Shown one piece after another: positions 12,612 to 25,540 of a DNA stretch of 64,000 nucleotides (the first letter of the stretch is position 1; the number at the start of each line of letters is the position of its first letter). Position numbers and translations under genes: made by a program. Source of the stretch: Phaseolus vulgaris. Taxonomy: Eukaryota; Streptophyta; Magnoliopsida; Fabales; Fabaceae. Under the pieces are notes generated by a model, which ran no database searches, was not told where the DNA came from, and saw only the letters and a program-made list of their open reading frames with translations. The stretch lies in NCBI RefSeq assembly GCF_000499845.2, contig NC_023751.2:36693309-36757308 (forward strand), in the 5' to 3' direction.

Positions 12612-15600
12612 CTAACCACCAAGGAAGAACTTGAATATGTCTCTCAATGAAACAATGCCTTCTACACGCTTGCTTCCAGCTTCCACAATCACTAGCCGCC
12701 TCACACCCGACTCCAAAATGAAATCAATGTGTATCTGGGTAAATTAAAACTTAACTTCTATATCAACTTAAACAAAAACAAACAAAATGAATGTTGCACA
12801 TTGTTGTAACTTGGACACAATCGTTTATATTGACATCTGGTATGCAATTCCATCAACAAAATCCTGAGAAATAGCATATACTACGAAATTTAGGCAATAA
12901 AATGGATACAGTACAACACTTCATTTTTTACGTTTTCATTTCATCCATTTGGTACCTAACCCTATTAATAAAATCTCAGAAAGCTTATGCCATGAAAAAA
13001 TATCAGAAAGGTCTTGTTACAGCTTTATGACTAGGCCCCAACTTACTTCCACTTTCTAATATTAAGCAACTAACTATTTTAAATAAGAGTTTTCTAGTCA
13101 ATTTCCCTTCAGTTTTTGTCAGTCCACTACCATCAGAATATGTTAAATGTTACAACCTTCTAAGCTTGGTAGAATATGTTAAATGCTAAGTAATAATCTA
13201 TATAATTATTAGTTTTGTCCTCCATGTTAATGAAATTTGGGGTTACATGTCTACAAAATAAGATATTAGATTTTACCAAGCTTAGAATATACAAATGAAG
13301 GTTGATAGCAACTGAAAGCAAACCCGAAATTACCAAAAGAAAATTCCAAAGGTAACCTTTGAATTAATAGTAAACCAATCACATAATTGTGTAGAAAATG
13401 ATACTGAAAGCCATGCTTATCAGAAAGGGAAAACAAGAACACCTGGATTTGCCAAGCGTTCCATCACTTTATGCAGAGAATCAGAACGCAAACACATCTG
13501 ACATCTTTGACTTCTAAGCTCATAGGGACTATATGCGTCCTGGCCCAACTGCAAAGCCTGGACAAAAAACCACGCAAAAGATAATGTCACAAGAAGAAAA
13601 ACACTAAAATGACTTCATATCAATATATAAAGTATGCAACCTTAGCTTAGAAAATGAGCAGACAGGGATGCTAACATTTATATTTTCATTTGAAATAATT
13701 TTATTTTTTTAAAATGGAAAAAAGAAATCTCAATTAACATCCAAGACAAAATCTGACAAATATTGGCCCTTGTGCAGTAGTGCAACTAAGTTACAACAAT
13801 AAGCTATAAAATGCAACCAATCAAAGCAACAAAATTCCAACCGTAATCTTAAAAATGTGGAAATTAAAAATATCTAAATAATAGGAATAGCCATCAGGAA
13901 ATTAATACAGATAAATAACAGCACTACTAACAAATAGACTGCCTTCTGTGGAAATTAGATCATTTCACAAAATAGATCATACAGGGATGCTAGGAGGAGG
14001 AATTTACTTATTCCAAAAGTGTTGCTTGTCTAACTTAGTCCATCAAATTTACTATTCATATATATTGAATTTATTTCATCCAACTGCTGGATAGAGAATT
14101 CATGTTAAATAGATAACTTCTACAAATTTTCATATAATTTAGAAGATATAATTTAAAAGGTATTGGATACTTCATCAATCAACTTTATTTTAACTTAATA
14201 TACTTCTAAAATATAAGCAAGTGTTGATTATAAGATTATATACATACAAGAATTTCAATTTGTCTATATTCAATGGTTGGATTTATGAAATTTATATTAT
14301 AGAATAAGTTATTAAGTAAAGTAATTTGCAAGACTTGCCCTCAGCATAAGTGAATTTGTTCCCGTGTATAATGCACATTGACTTTTGACATGAAAAAGTA
14401 GAAAGCCTAAACTTGGCATCAACATTAATATTTGAAAAAAAATATATATCAAATTACACAGCTTCCTTAATATTACTTAAGAATCTATTCAGTGATCAAT
14501 GTTTATTGATGTCATCCATTGTATCTACTCAACAGCAAATAGTCAAGAAAAATAAACATATAATCAAATGTTATTCAAGATATGAGGCTACATTATTTTA
14601 AGAATAAAGGAAATTGTATATTTCATCAAAACCAGACACCTATATCAAAGCCTTCTTGACCTTGATGTTTGAAGGAAAGAAATAATAAAATTCCATATCA
14701 TACTAGATATTACTTAAGAATCTATTTATTCATCGAGTTTATTGAGATCCACTGGATCTACTCAACAGCAAATAGTCAAGAAAAATAAACATGCGTGTTT
14801 ACTCATGATATGAGGTTACATTAGCTTAAGAATAAAGGAAATTAAATATTTCAACAAGACCAAACCTCTAACTCAAAGCCTTCTTCTTAACCTTGAGCTA
14901 TATGATGTCAACTAAACAGATTTTTTTAAAGAAAAATAATTAGAGAAAGGGTGCTAAATAAATCTACAAATTCTTAAGATCATCATCATCCACGTCCCTG
15001 GGCCAGTAGGCTAAATACACATCCTAACTAAATTAATGAGGAAAAGATGAAATCAGAACATGTTATTTTTTAATTTCCAAAACATACATTGTCAGCAGTT
15101 TATAGGTATGCAAATTGAAAACGAACTTGCCTGATGAACAGTCATTTCATCAAGATTAATATGTGTATATGCTCTGTTCTTCGCCAAAGCTGTTATGTCA
15201 CTGCTAATAAAGAAGGATGGGGTGGAAGTTAGAATATACAAACCACGCAATGATCAAAATGCTAGGAGAAGTAATGTTTGAACCATAGACTTAGACATAG
15301 TACATCAAACAAGGCATCATGAAGTGTAACAATAATAAGGATATAAAACACAACAGACCTCCGACAATATATATCCAGTAATGAGTCATTATCATCAACT
15401 ATAGGTATTGAGCTTACTTGGGCTGCAAAAGCAAAGGGCGAGAATTAATGTAACTAAAATTGAGCTTTTTCTCAAAGAATGTGTTTCTTTTACATTTTAA
15501 TGCTTGCATAAAAAAAATGATATCACCCCATAAAATTTATGTTTTCTTTTGATGATTAGTCATACGTTAAAATTTGTCTCATAGTGGGAGACAATGCTCT

Positions 15601-18600
15601 CTCTATCATCAGCCTAATACCTCAAAAGCATAATAGGATACCAATATCTTCATTCTTTCCCTCTGTTGCTTTTCTTTTTGATACACTATGTTCAAGGTCA
15701 GACAAAAAGTTCACACCTTGAACTAATAAATTTAGGGCTGAAGCAAGAGAAGCGGTTGGTCTCAACATTGCTAGAGGCTGCCGATTTGATTCCCCGATTT
15801 TGGGTACCCACGTGCCCACAGGTATTGCAGAGATTGGAAATTGAAGTACAGGCAAGGAACTAGAGCAGTGCCTAAAATACCTACAAAGGCCTGAAAAATC
15901 AATTTGGTAAGGATCATAACTAACTACATTATTAAAGAAATCATTCAACAAAACTTACATTTAAGTATTCCTGAAAGTGAAGCAAGATGTAGTAACTGCA
16001 GAAATGAAGCCTGTTCAGAAGAATAATGGATAATAGGAACAGTTGAAACCTCCTTTTGGAGGATTTTCACAGCAATATCTTTCAGATTGTCATATGGACC
16101 TGACTGCACCATAATAGAATAATACATAAGAATGTCAAACATATTAAACTAATAGAACTACAGTGGTGCAATGCAATAGACAAGTGCCTTAAATTAAAGC
16201 ATACAATGATAATTACTAAAACCGCTCCATTGTTTCATGATTGGAAACACATACAAGTCTAGGCCAAGAAAGGTTTAAATTCAAAATCCTTGTCTTATGT
16301 TCCATCCATGCCTTGACTGTCAAGGACACTACCTACTCAAAAACAGACTGAATTTAATCTAATGAATCAAAACTAAAAATGAACAAAAGATAAATAAGAA
16401 TAATGAAGGAGCAACAGTATTTATTGTCTCTTTTTTTTATAAGGAAAGATCAAATCTAAGTAGACAAGGGCCAATTTCTTATCAACCTGAAATAACAGCA
16501 AATGAAAACTAGAAGGACAGTAAATAGTCGTAGTAATGATAACACTTCAATATTTTAGGCCCTAATAAGTTTATAAACAATACAGTGAAGTTTGGACTGT
16601 AAGAAATACTATTATAAAAACAGAAAAAAGGACAAAAGAAAATATGTTGACAAAAACTAAAAAAAGAAAAAAAGATATTTAACTCAGACAGGATTTAGGG
16701 AAGTTCGGATGACCAGGGTTTGAGTCACCGAGTCCATAATCATCAGAAGGTGGTAGAAGGTAATGAGTTGCAATATGCCCAGGAGAGAGCAAAGAGTGAA
16801 GAAAGATTCTAAAAGTCCTATTTGAAACTCTTCAAAAAATGTTTTGTAAAAACAGTCCATTTCTGCAATGATCGCTATATAGCACTATGTTGCCAGTGCA
16901 ATGACAACCACATAAAAAAAAATAATAGAAAGCAGCACAAAGAAGGAGGCAAATGGTGGTGAGGTGAGCATAAAATGCGCCCCACTATTCCATTATGGTG
17001 GTGCCATAACCATCATTCATCAACTATGTTATCAATTCACTTTAATTAAATTAGGCTTATTGTAAACACTAACTACATTTAACTTCATCAGCCTTTTACT
17101 CAGATAGAATTAACAACAAAAAGAAAAACACAGCAGTAAGTAACTCAAGCTGCTCATTATACACCATGATCTTTATATATACCAGTGGAAACACAAACAT
17201 TATCGCACATGTGTGTCCACATTTTTAATAAAAGACAAAGAATACAATTAAGAATTTTTAATTATTATAATAATTATCAAAATAAAAAACAAAATAAAAA
17301 CAATCATTGTGGGTAGTTTCTTGCAAATTATAGAAACAAAAAGGTTAGTTAATGAAGATAAGAGTAAAAGATGGTAAGACCATACAAAAGATAAAAATGG
17401 TAAAAAAAAATATGTACACAAAAAAACAGTTATAGAAATTAATCCTCATTATTAATTGTTATAGATTTTACAAACATAATATGCAATAAAAGATGAGAGT
17501 TATGCATACAAAAACCATAAAAAACATACATGGATAAAACGTGTGGAAAACACAGTTCCATTTCCATTGTTCTGCCTATTTAGATAAGACTTTCCTTCTT
17601 TCCAAGCTGATATGGAATGTGTTTCAAGCTCTTCCTCTGTCAGATTGGACCCACGATTCCCCAGCTGAAAATAGGAAATTAAAAGTTTCAACAAGCTATG
17701 CAAACATGCACACACAAACAAACTTTAGGGTATCTGTGCAAAAATTTAAGAATAATAAGTGATACACAATAGTAGCAAAAGAACCAAAGCTATATATTCC
17801 ACTGGTCATCAACATGAAGAGTAATAAGTTATCAAACAAATTTTTCTTCTTACTAATAATGCTGGAAAATGAGAATGATTACATTGAATCATTAAGAGCG
17901 TGTTTGGAAAAAATTCAATACCCATGGATCAGACCTTTTCCTTCCACGTTTAACATAAAAAATATAAATTTTTTATCAGGTTCATTAGACATCTCTGACA
18001 AGAAAACGCAAAAAAAAATAAAAAAATGCTCTAGGTAACTCTTTCTTCCCATGATAAAACCAGGTCTTCATGATCTGATATAAAGAACCCAGTAGAATAG
18101 CTCCTCCCAGGTTGGGGGAAAATGGTCACATGTAGCAAAAAGGAGTAAGTTGACTCTCATGAAAAAATTTAAAAGCACTCTCAAATTAGGAGACTTAGGC
18201 AGCATTGGACTTTGTTTGTCCTTTCTTCTCCATAAAGAAGAAGCTCCTCAAATTAGCTTCTGCAAAAGCTCTGTTTATAGCTTTTTCTTCAATAAAAAGA
18301 ACTCCTTTTACTTATTGGAGCTTCTCTGAAAATGTCTTTGGCCCAGCTTCACATTTTATAATTAAGAGAAGATAAAAATAAAAATAAAAAGTGGTCCATA
18401 TGATAGCTTAATAAGCATCCCTGTTTCAGGTCACCACTTTTCGCAGCTACATAAGAAAAAAAAACTCTATACAGTAATTCTATCAGTGGAGTTCAGACTC
18501 TGGCTTCACAGCATCACAATACATCACCACACAAAGCATTGCATTGCAGCATTTAAAAACTTGACAATACAAAAAAATAATGATCCTAAACATATGATAC

Positions 18601-20864
18601 CTCTAAATTAATTAAATTAAAATAAAATATAAAAGAAATACCTCTCTTAAAATTAAAATAAAATCCAAAGCACTAAGAACACCAACAAATTGCCCCTTGC
18701 ACAAGTCCCAAAGAGGAGCCATGAAAATTCCCTGTAAGTTATCCAGATCAGAAAAATGCATATGTAAATCTCTACAGCAATTCACACTAAACCTAATAAA
18801 ACTAATGCATAAGAAGGAATAAGGAAAAGACTTAAAATCATTGTCAAAGCAAAGATTCTAAATAACTGGTCAAATTCCATAGAATAATTCAAAATGCATG
18901 AGTTCATTCTCAGCTATTTATCAGTATAAAGGTACTTAAATGCACACTTGTTTAGCAAAAATACTCAATATAGGCTAAAGGGACCCTGGAAACCTTCAAT
19001 TCATCTGAAACGGAAAAAGAGTTACCTGCTCATGCAGTATATGAAATGCCTGCTTTACTGGTAGATCAACATCCAAAGCAACAACCTGTGGCCAGGAGTC
19101 ACTAAATTAGTAATTTTATAATTCAAGTTTGAGGTTTGCAATGTCGTCAATTCATAACATCCAAAATAAAGGGTCACGGTAAAAACTTCCAAACCTTGCC
19201 TGACTCGGGAAGTAATTCATAAGCAGTGTGGGAAGACAGAAATGCAGAAATACGCTGACGGGATATTTGTACATCTGCATCTGATATTCTTGGCAGCCCC
19301 TCACTGAAGGTACCATCAGTCACCCGGACCTGTTTTTTAAGTGAACAACATAATATACTTAAAGTCTGAACTCTGAACCATTACATGTCTTGTGCGAATA
19401 AATAAGATACTGGTGAAAAACAGAATAAAAATTCTGTATTTATTTATTTATTGTAACTATAGCAGTTCGCATAGCCATAGGCATATAATATTTAACTTAG
19501 AGAAAACAGAATTTCTTCTATTTATGTATAATTAATGTTATGCCTATATTTCTTCCTCTTCCATAGATACAATTTCAAACATGAGCAGAAATCGAATTAT
19601 AAGAGACAACAGAACAACATGGACAACAAGATATTGTATGTTACCAGGGTTGAGTTATAACAAATAAGGAATCAGGATGATTTTATATAATTTCATTCCA
19701 GATAGAAGACTCGATAGGCCTACATAGATCAATATTGCTGGATAAAGACCTTGACTTCAAAATGAGTTACAAAACATTCTCTAGAATCCAGTCAGTTCAT
19801 AGAATTGAGTATTGATTGATCTGTGTTTTGAAATTCCATTTCCAAGTACAACATAGCCACAATACATAAAGCAGTCCAGTCAATAAAAACAAACACAAAT
19901 GTCAGGGTATGACTAACTCTCACCACTCGGCGAAAAGCCTCATTATCCACATCCATGCTATTTCCAGGTGCATCTGGATTCAAAACAGGCATGTAGTTGG
20001 AATCAGTTGGCAAGAAGGCAGTGTTGACCATCCCATACTCTCCTGGTACGTAAGCTTGATGTTCATCATGCCGCCATTCTCCATCAACAAAAAACTTGTA
20101 CTGTATTCAAATAATTTCATAATAATAAGTATCAAACCACCATGAATTATGGTCAAACATTTTCCTCAAAATAACATCTTTCAAATCCACCAGTGCTTAT
20201 CATAATCAGCTACTTGAAATCCCAAGTTTGAGCCTCACATCACACCTCAAACTCGGATAAGAATATTGACAACACCAGATAGCATTCAAAAAAAATTAAA
20301 TAAGTATCATGAAACAGGAACTAGCATTCTAAACCTTTGCAAAAAACCTCAAGCGCCATGTCCTATTACACTTCCATGAATTTTATAATTTGGTTACATG
20401 GGAGTAATGTAGAGTACAGTCAGTGATATACCCTCACAAGCGAAAGCAATGCTTTGCTACCAAGACATCTCTTTAATTAATTGCAAAAACAAATTATCAA
20501 ATCCACAAAACATCAAACGCAACACACGCACCATTAAGCTAGTAACACAACCATGAACTGACCTGATGGTAACCGGGTGGCAAATTATAAATAACTTGAA
20601 ACACTGTTGGACAACCTTCCACTGGCGACATCGGTAGAAGCTCAGACCACCTTTTAGATAAAATTTACAACAAAAGGAGAGATAAGCAAGACTAAACCAG
20701 AACATTCTAAGCAAAAAATTAAGATGTCCATGCAACAATCAACAAAATATGCACCGTGTGAAAGAACCGCAGAGAAACACACTCCTTCCTCCATATGGCC
20801 ACACAAAACGCATGGGAATTAGCACTGTCCCTGCTACAACACCCGCATCCCTTGAAGAATCCAT
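12612..20864 (-). CDS. SNF4: SnRK1 regulatory beta-gamma subunit, sucrose nonfermenting 4-like (CBM48 plus CBS repeats)
   Basis: Thirteen exons, high to low: 20864-20755, 20650-20563, 20100-19924, 19329-19195, 19085-19026, 18731-18642, 17664-17530, 16103-15959, 15890-15717, 15422-15359, 15200-15131, 13557-13443, and a last exon starting at 12734 or 12710 and ending at 12612. The product is 487 or 495 residues; Arabidopsis KINbetagamma has 487. It is the regulatory subunit of the SnRK1 energy-sensing kinase. An N-terminal CBM48 module (about 20-95; [26 protein letters not shown]) is fused to four CBS-type repeats (about 145 to the end; [39 protein letters not shown]). Intron 11 uses a GC donor. 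Intron 12 cannot be spliced in frame with its best donor. The start is uncertain: the codon five before the chosen ATG is ATA. A probable 5' UTR intron spans 21115-21239. The intron-rich layout agrees with plant orthologues. Confidence 0.93.
14471..14900. repeat. Tandem duplication of about 235 bp in SNF4 intron 11
   Basis: Copy 1 (about 14471-14660) and copy 2 (about 14708-14895) share TTACTTAAGAATCTATT, then AACAGCAAATAGTCAAG (at 14531 and 14764), AAGAATAAAGGAAATT and CAAAGCCTTCTT in the same order. The copies differ by scattered substitutions and small indels, so the duplication is not recent. No coding capacity is evident. Confidence 0.85.
16676..16800 (+). mobile_element. Possible tRNA-derived SINE remnant in SNF4 intron 7
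   Basis: A box-A-like sequence (TAACTCAGACAGG, 16680-16692) is followed about 37 bases later by a box-B-like GGTTTGAGTCA (16717-16727), with GGATGACC between, as in plant tRNA-derived SINEs. No clear tail or target duplication was identified. A degenerate tRNA pseudogene is an alternative. Confidence 0.35.
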
Positions 20865-21198
20865 GCTCGGACTGAATATTCGACCTCGAACTGAATGCTA
20901 CTTTGAGAATACCCACTTCATCGCAGCTTCTCCAGCTCTCACGTTGCAAATTCAAGAGAATGCCGCGCCAATTCAATGTACTAGGGTGCCCAAAATAGAA
21001 AGAATAAAAAAATCCACCCCAAATCAAAAAACCAGCGGGAGAACAAAAGAAAAAGCTCAGATTTTGATACTTGATACAACGGGAAAATCAAAAGGGGAAA
21101 GTGCCCATTTCTCTCTGCAACAGAACCAACGAAGAAACTGAAGCGGGTATGGAAATAAAAACACTCCCAATTAAATTTGCACGCAACAAACCATTCAC

Positions 21199-21214
21199 AA
21201 AACCCTAACCCTAA
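21199..21214. promoter_or_regulatory. Telo-box repeat in the SNF4 5' region
   Basis: AAACCCTAACCCTAAA, two overlapping telomere-type repeats, lies about 340 bases upstream of the SNF4 start codon, within the probable 5' UTR intron. Telo-boxes (AAACCCTAA) are known plant promoter elements bound by TRB proteins. Similar single motifs occur at 10502-10510 and about 62064 near the 5' ends of two other genes. Confidence 0.5.
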
Positions 21215-21606
21215 ATTGAAAAAACCTATCAAATTCAACCTGGGAGAGCCACGAATTTGGAAAAAAAAATGTGAGAAAACCAAAGCAGAGAGACTCTCAA
21301 AGGGAAAACACAGAATAATTCGAAACCCTATTGAAACATTAGAAGAAACTAGTTGAGAAAACCGAGAGATTTATCCCTGAAGGGGAAAACAAAAAATAAC
21401 AAAAAAATAAAATGGAAATTTAAATTAAAAAATATAATTATTATTCTTATGAAGGTGGGAAAAATTATGTGAGTGAATTTCTGAAATTGGAATAATAGAA
21501 TAATAAAAGTGGCAGTTAAACTGTGAAACGTGTCACATAGAAAGTGCACGTGCGGTTCTGATATTAGATTTTGATTTCATGAAACTCTTTATTATTTATT
21601 TATTTC

Positions 21607-21653
21607 ATCAAACACTTGTCTTTTTATTTCTATACCTTTGACAAGTGTTTGAT
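21607..21653. repeat. Perfect 14-bp inverted repeat
   Basis: ATCAAACACTTGTC (21607-21620) is repeated exactly in inverted form (GACAAGTGTTTGAT, 21640-21653) around a 19-base T-rich loop. It lies about 250 bases upstream of the probable SNF4 transcription start. It could be a stem-loop, a binding site, or a very short foldback element. Confidence 0.7.
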
Positions 21654-21659
21654 AAAAAT

Positions 21660-24400
21660 AATTTCTTATTTTTTTACTTTTTTTAATATGTCATACCCAA
21701 CAATTTTGATATTGTTTTCGTAAATAATCATTACTTTTTATTGTTTAATATTAATAATAACAAAATATTCAATGTATTATGAAAAACTATTATTTTCTTC
21801 ACCTATTTAAACTATAATTGATTATGATTCATATGAGTGGTTATTTAATTCAAGGAACATGTGAAGTTTGTCGAAGAAAGGAATAAAAAAAATTAAATCA
21901 CTATATTCTAGTTTATAGTTCAACTTTAAAGAATTTTTAGTTATTTATGGTTACCTTTTATATATCATTTTTATAGTATTATAAAAAACATACATTGAAT
22001 TGTAAAATACTTAATTCAATTCTTACAAAATTCATCAACCTAATCACCCATTTTTAATTCAAATTTTTAAAAATACTACTACTGCATTAAATATTCAAGA
22101 AAGAAAAATTAATGACAATATTTATAATCCCTCTATGCATTAAAGGTTTCCCATATGGTTAATTATTATTTTTAATGATAAATAATCTGTACTAATAATA
22201 TTAGTATGACTACAAAAACTATATACTATTAAATAAAATATATATTGATGGATTCTGTTTTTAAATTATGAAAAGAGTTACTGAATAAAAGTGAAATATG
22301 TTAAATTTATATTAATGATGTTCGTAAATTAAACTTGAATTTATATAAATATATTAATTAAATAAAGTTATCTTTGAAAAAATTACATAAACAAATTACT
22401 TCAAAAATTACCTATAATTTAAATTTATTTTATACTCATTCTCAAAAAAAAAAAAACAATCAATGACGTATTGGTAATTTATTATATAACACATTATTGT
22501 TAGAAATAATTCAAAGACATATTTACTACAAATTTTCCAATTATTTTACCTCAATCTAAAAAAATCTTATTTTCTATTGTTTTTTTCTTTTTCACTCACA
22601 CCCCAGTTCAAACAAACTATTAGAAAATAAAAATAAATAAAGTTTAAATTATTTTACAAAAAAAAAATGAAAAAATTTATTATTATTTTTTTTTCTCAAA
22701 AAAGAAAAGAAAATATCAAATAAATAAGAAATAATAGTCATCCAATCAAGACAACCAACAAATTTATTTTCAACTCAGCATGACCAACAACATACTCGTT
22801 ATGGTTACATAATGATGATCATAAATTAACATGGTTGTATTGTTACTTCCAAAAAAAAATGTATCATGTCTTAAAGTGATGTCAACACATTTGTGTCGGT
22901 CTAATCATGATCATGCTAAGATGCAATACACGTGTGTTAGACATATAAAAATTGAGTTTTACAAACAATGTAGCAAAACCTAATGTGAAAGCTAAGTGTA
23001 TTTGTGCTAAGTCAAACATAATTGAATTCCCCAATGCACCCTTATGCAAGTTTTAAGTAAATGTGAATATCAATTTAGCATTATCCATATTAAAATGATT
23101 AAAATTATCTCAAAAACTAACTATACATATAACTCTTTATGTTGTACTTTTATGATACAATTTTATCTTAGTCTATTTTTGACATTTTGTATAAAACAAT
23201 AGAAAAAATTGAGAATTCAAAATGAAACCCTCATTTTAATTAAAAAATCACACTCATGTGATATCTTGCTCAAATATAAAAGATTTGTGGATGAACCTAC
23301 ACATCATTTGTAAATAAAACATGTTATGATTTGTGAACAAGATATTTAGAATCAACATAAACACGTGGTAAATTTGTGGTTAACAAATATTAAAAAAAGT
23401 AAGAAAATACTTGTGAAATGACTACTTTAATAATTTGTATTTATTTATATGTTACTGTGGTAGGATTTATTTATTTTTTCTTAATTGATTATGAAAATAG
23501 TTAGCGTTATCTTTTATTTTGATATTACTGAATTAATCTATTCCTTTTATTTGAATCTATACCATAAAGTCATAATTTGTTACTTCAAAATCCAAAGGAA
23601 ACAAAATTTAAAAAGTGCTTTTTATAATTAATTTTGATTAAAGTCAATTCAATATATTCACTTGTTAAGAATCATTTTTATTAATTTGTTTGTATACTAT
23701 TTATTTAGTTTTATATGTTAAATATTGGTTTAGACATTATTTATAAAAAAAAACCACCGTATGCACCAAATTAATAGATTATAAATGTACAATTAATGGA
23801 AATTAATTAGTGATCTCATATGGAGATGATAACTCTTCTCGAAAAATATAACAACATAACATTGATACATTGGTGATTTAGAAGACTATTTTTTGCAAAC
23901 TTTCATTAATTTATTTGGTGACATTGGGAAATTACGATCCTATTTTTTACTAATTTATTCGCAACTAAATTATATAACTAATAAATATTTAAATATTAAT
24001 AGTATCGTAATTTTTTATTGTTTATTATGAATTTTTTCTAATGTTGAACTAATATTTTATTAATTATGTAATAATGTAATGTCTTAAAAACTAAATATGA
24101 GGATGAATGAATTTTGAATGCATAATTTTAGGTTTAACATTTTAAATATTAGATTTCGTCACTCATTGCACTTTTGGAAATGTTTAATGAAAAATTGTTT
24201 GTATATAAATACTGTAGTTCGATAATATTATATTTAGATAAACATTAAGTTATACACCATTTATAATTATAGTAAATCTATCTGCACAATATTTGTCTTA
24301 CTTTTATTAGGCGTTGTTGTTATGCATTTCAATAAATGTTAATAAATAGTATTTTATTATGAGATAGAATTGTTTGATCTGATAACCTCAAACACAATAA
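21660..24400. other. AT-rich intergenic region
   Basis: No gene recognised. The sequence is strongly AT-rich on both strands. Open frames are short and lack similarity I can name. Confidence 0.4.
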
Positions 24401-24427
24401 ATATAAATATATATATATATATATAAA

Positions 24428-25540
24428 TTAACAACAATAAAACAATAATAATATAAAGTACTTGGTGAATTCTACTATAAAAATATTATGAATAAGGAAA
24501 ATAATATTAGAATTCATCATGGGAAGAATCCAAATTTGGATAAAGAATTGTTTGACGATAATACAAACATTAGAACCAATAACATCCCGATAAATATGAT
24601 AACACCTATCAAAACTGTCAGGCTCATGAGTATTATTATCGTTGGGGATAAAAAATATATTTTTTAACCTCCTCACTAAAAGAACAATATACGAGAATTA
24701 TCATTATTAGAAAACTAAAGTATGAATAGAATATGTGTCAATTATCTTGTAACATTTGCAAAATAATAATTATGTTTAAAAAATGGAATCTTCAATCCAC
24801 TTGGGATCTTCCAAAACATAATCTCCTTCAATTGGCCTTTGTACTAAATTAACATTGTTACATTTCTTAACAATAACATGAAAGAATATAGTATTTCTAT
24901 CACCATCTACAATGTAGTTCATTCTAACTTTCTCCTTCCAAAACAAAGCTTGAGTGTTTAAGCAGTATTAAGATTCTTAATAGATTATTTTCCCTCACTC
25001 GAAAGCAAATTTTGTTGTTCTATGTTTGTTGCAACAATTTGGACTTGTATTCCATCTAAAACCTTTTATTTCACAACCACAATAGTGTGAACATTACCAA
25101 TACACTCGTATTTTGATTTTCAAGAGTTGATTTCAATCTTTGCAACTTTTTTTTTTTATAAAACTAACAAAGCACAACCAATCACAACAATTGTCCAATA
25201 CTTTTGAATCACAAATTTACACTTAGGATTCTCCAACCATATCTTAAAAGAACTTGAAGGAGGGATGCCTATTGGTAATAAAAAGAAACTAATAAATATA
25301 TGGTGATTAGAGTAATTTTTGGGAAGAACTTGAAATTTGAAGTTGGTCTAATGATCAACCGTGAAAGTTACACAAAACTTTTTCAAGCTTCCTCTAACTT
25401 GTTGGTTGTCAAGTCTATCATGCCTGAAAATAAAAGACTTATTAGAGGTCCAAATATAAATAAATTCATTAGAGTTTACTCAATCATGGAAATCAAATCA
25501 TTACAATCTATTAAGAGAAACCCCTATTTTAATCTCACTT
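24428..25540 (-). mobile_element. Decayed LINE (non-LTR retrotransposon) ORF2 fragment
   Basis: On the minus strand, several frames broken by stops and frameshifts read like a plant LINE polyprotein in the correct order. From about 25480 to 25300 there is an endonuclease C-terminal part (RHDRLDN, then NYSNHH in place of the usual SDH motif). Next comes SSFKIWLENP (about 25270-25220), the linker between endonuclease and reverse transcriptase. At about 24955-24785, FWKEKVRMNYIVDGDRNT followed by IFFH matches the conserved WK.KSR..W..eGDrNTkFFH block. At 24676-24428, HIYRDVIGSNVCIIVKQFF and WILP..NSNIIFLI match the start of the reverse transcriptase. Catalytic RT motifs further on are not seen, so it is a truncated, dead copy. 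Confidence 0.8.

Noticed and set aside
20719..21027. 102-codon minus-strand frame across SNF4 exon 1
   Set aside because: It is out of frame with the CBM48 sequence; the true frame reads [10 protein letters not shown] and [11 protein letters not shown].
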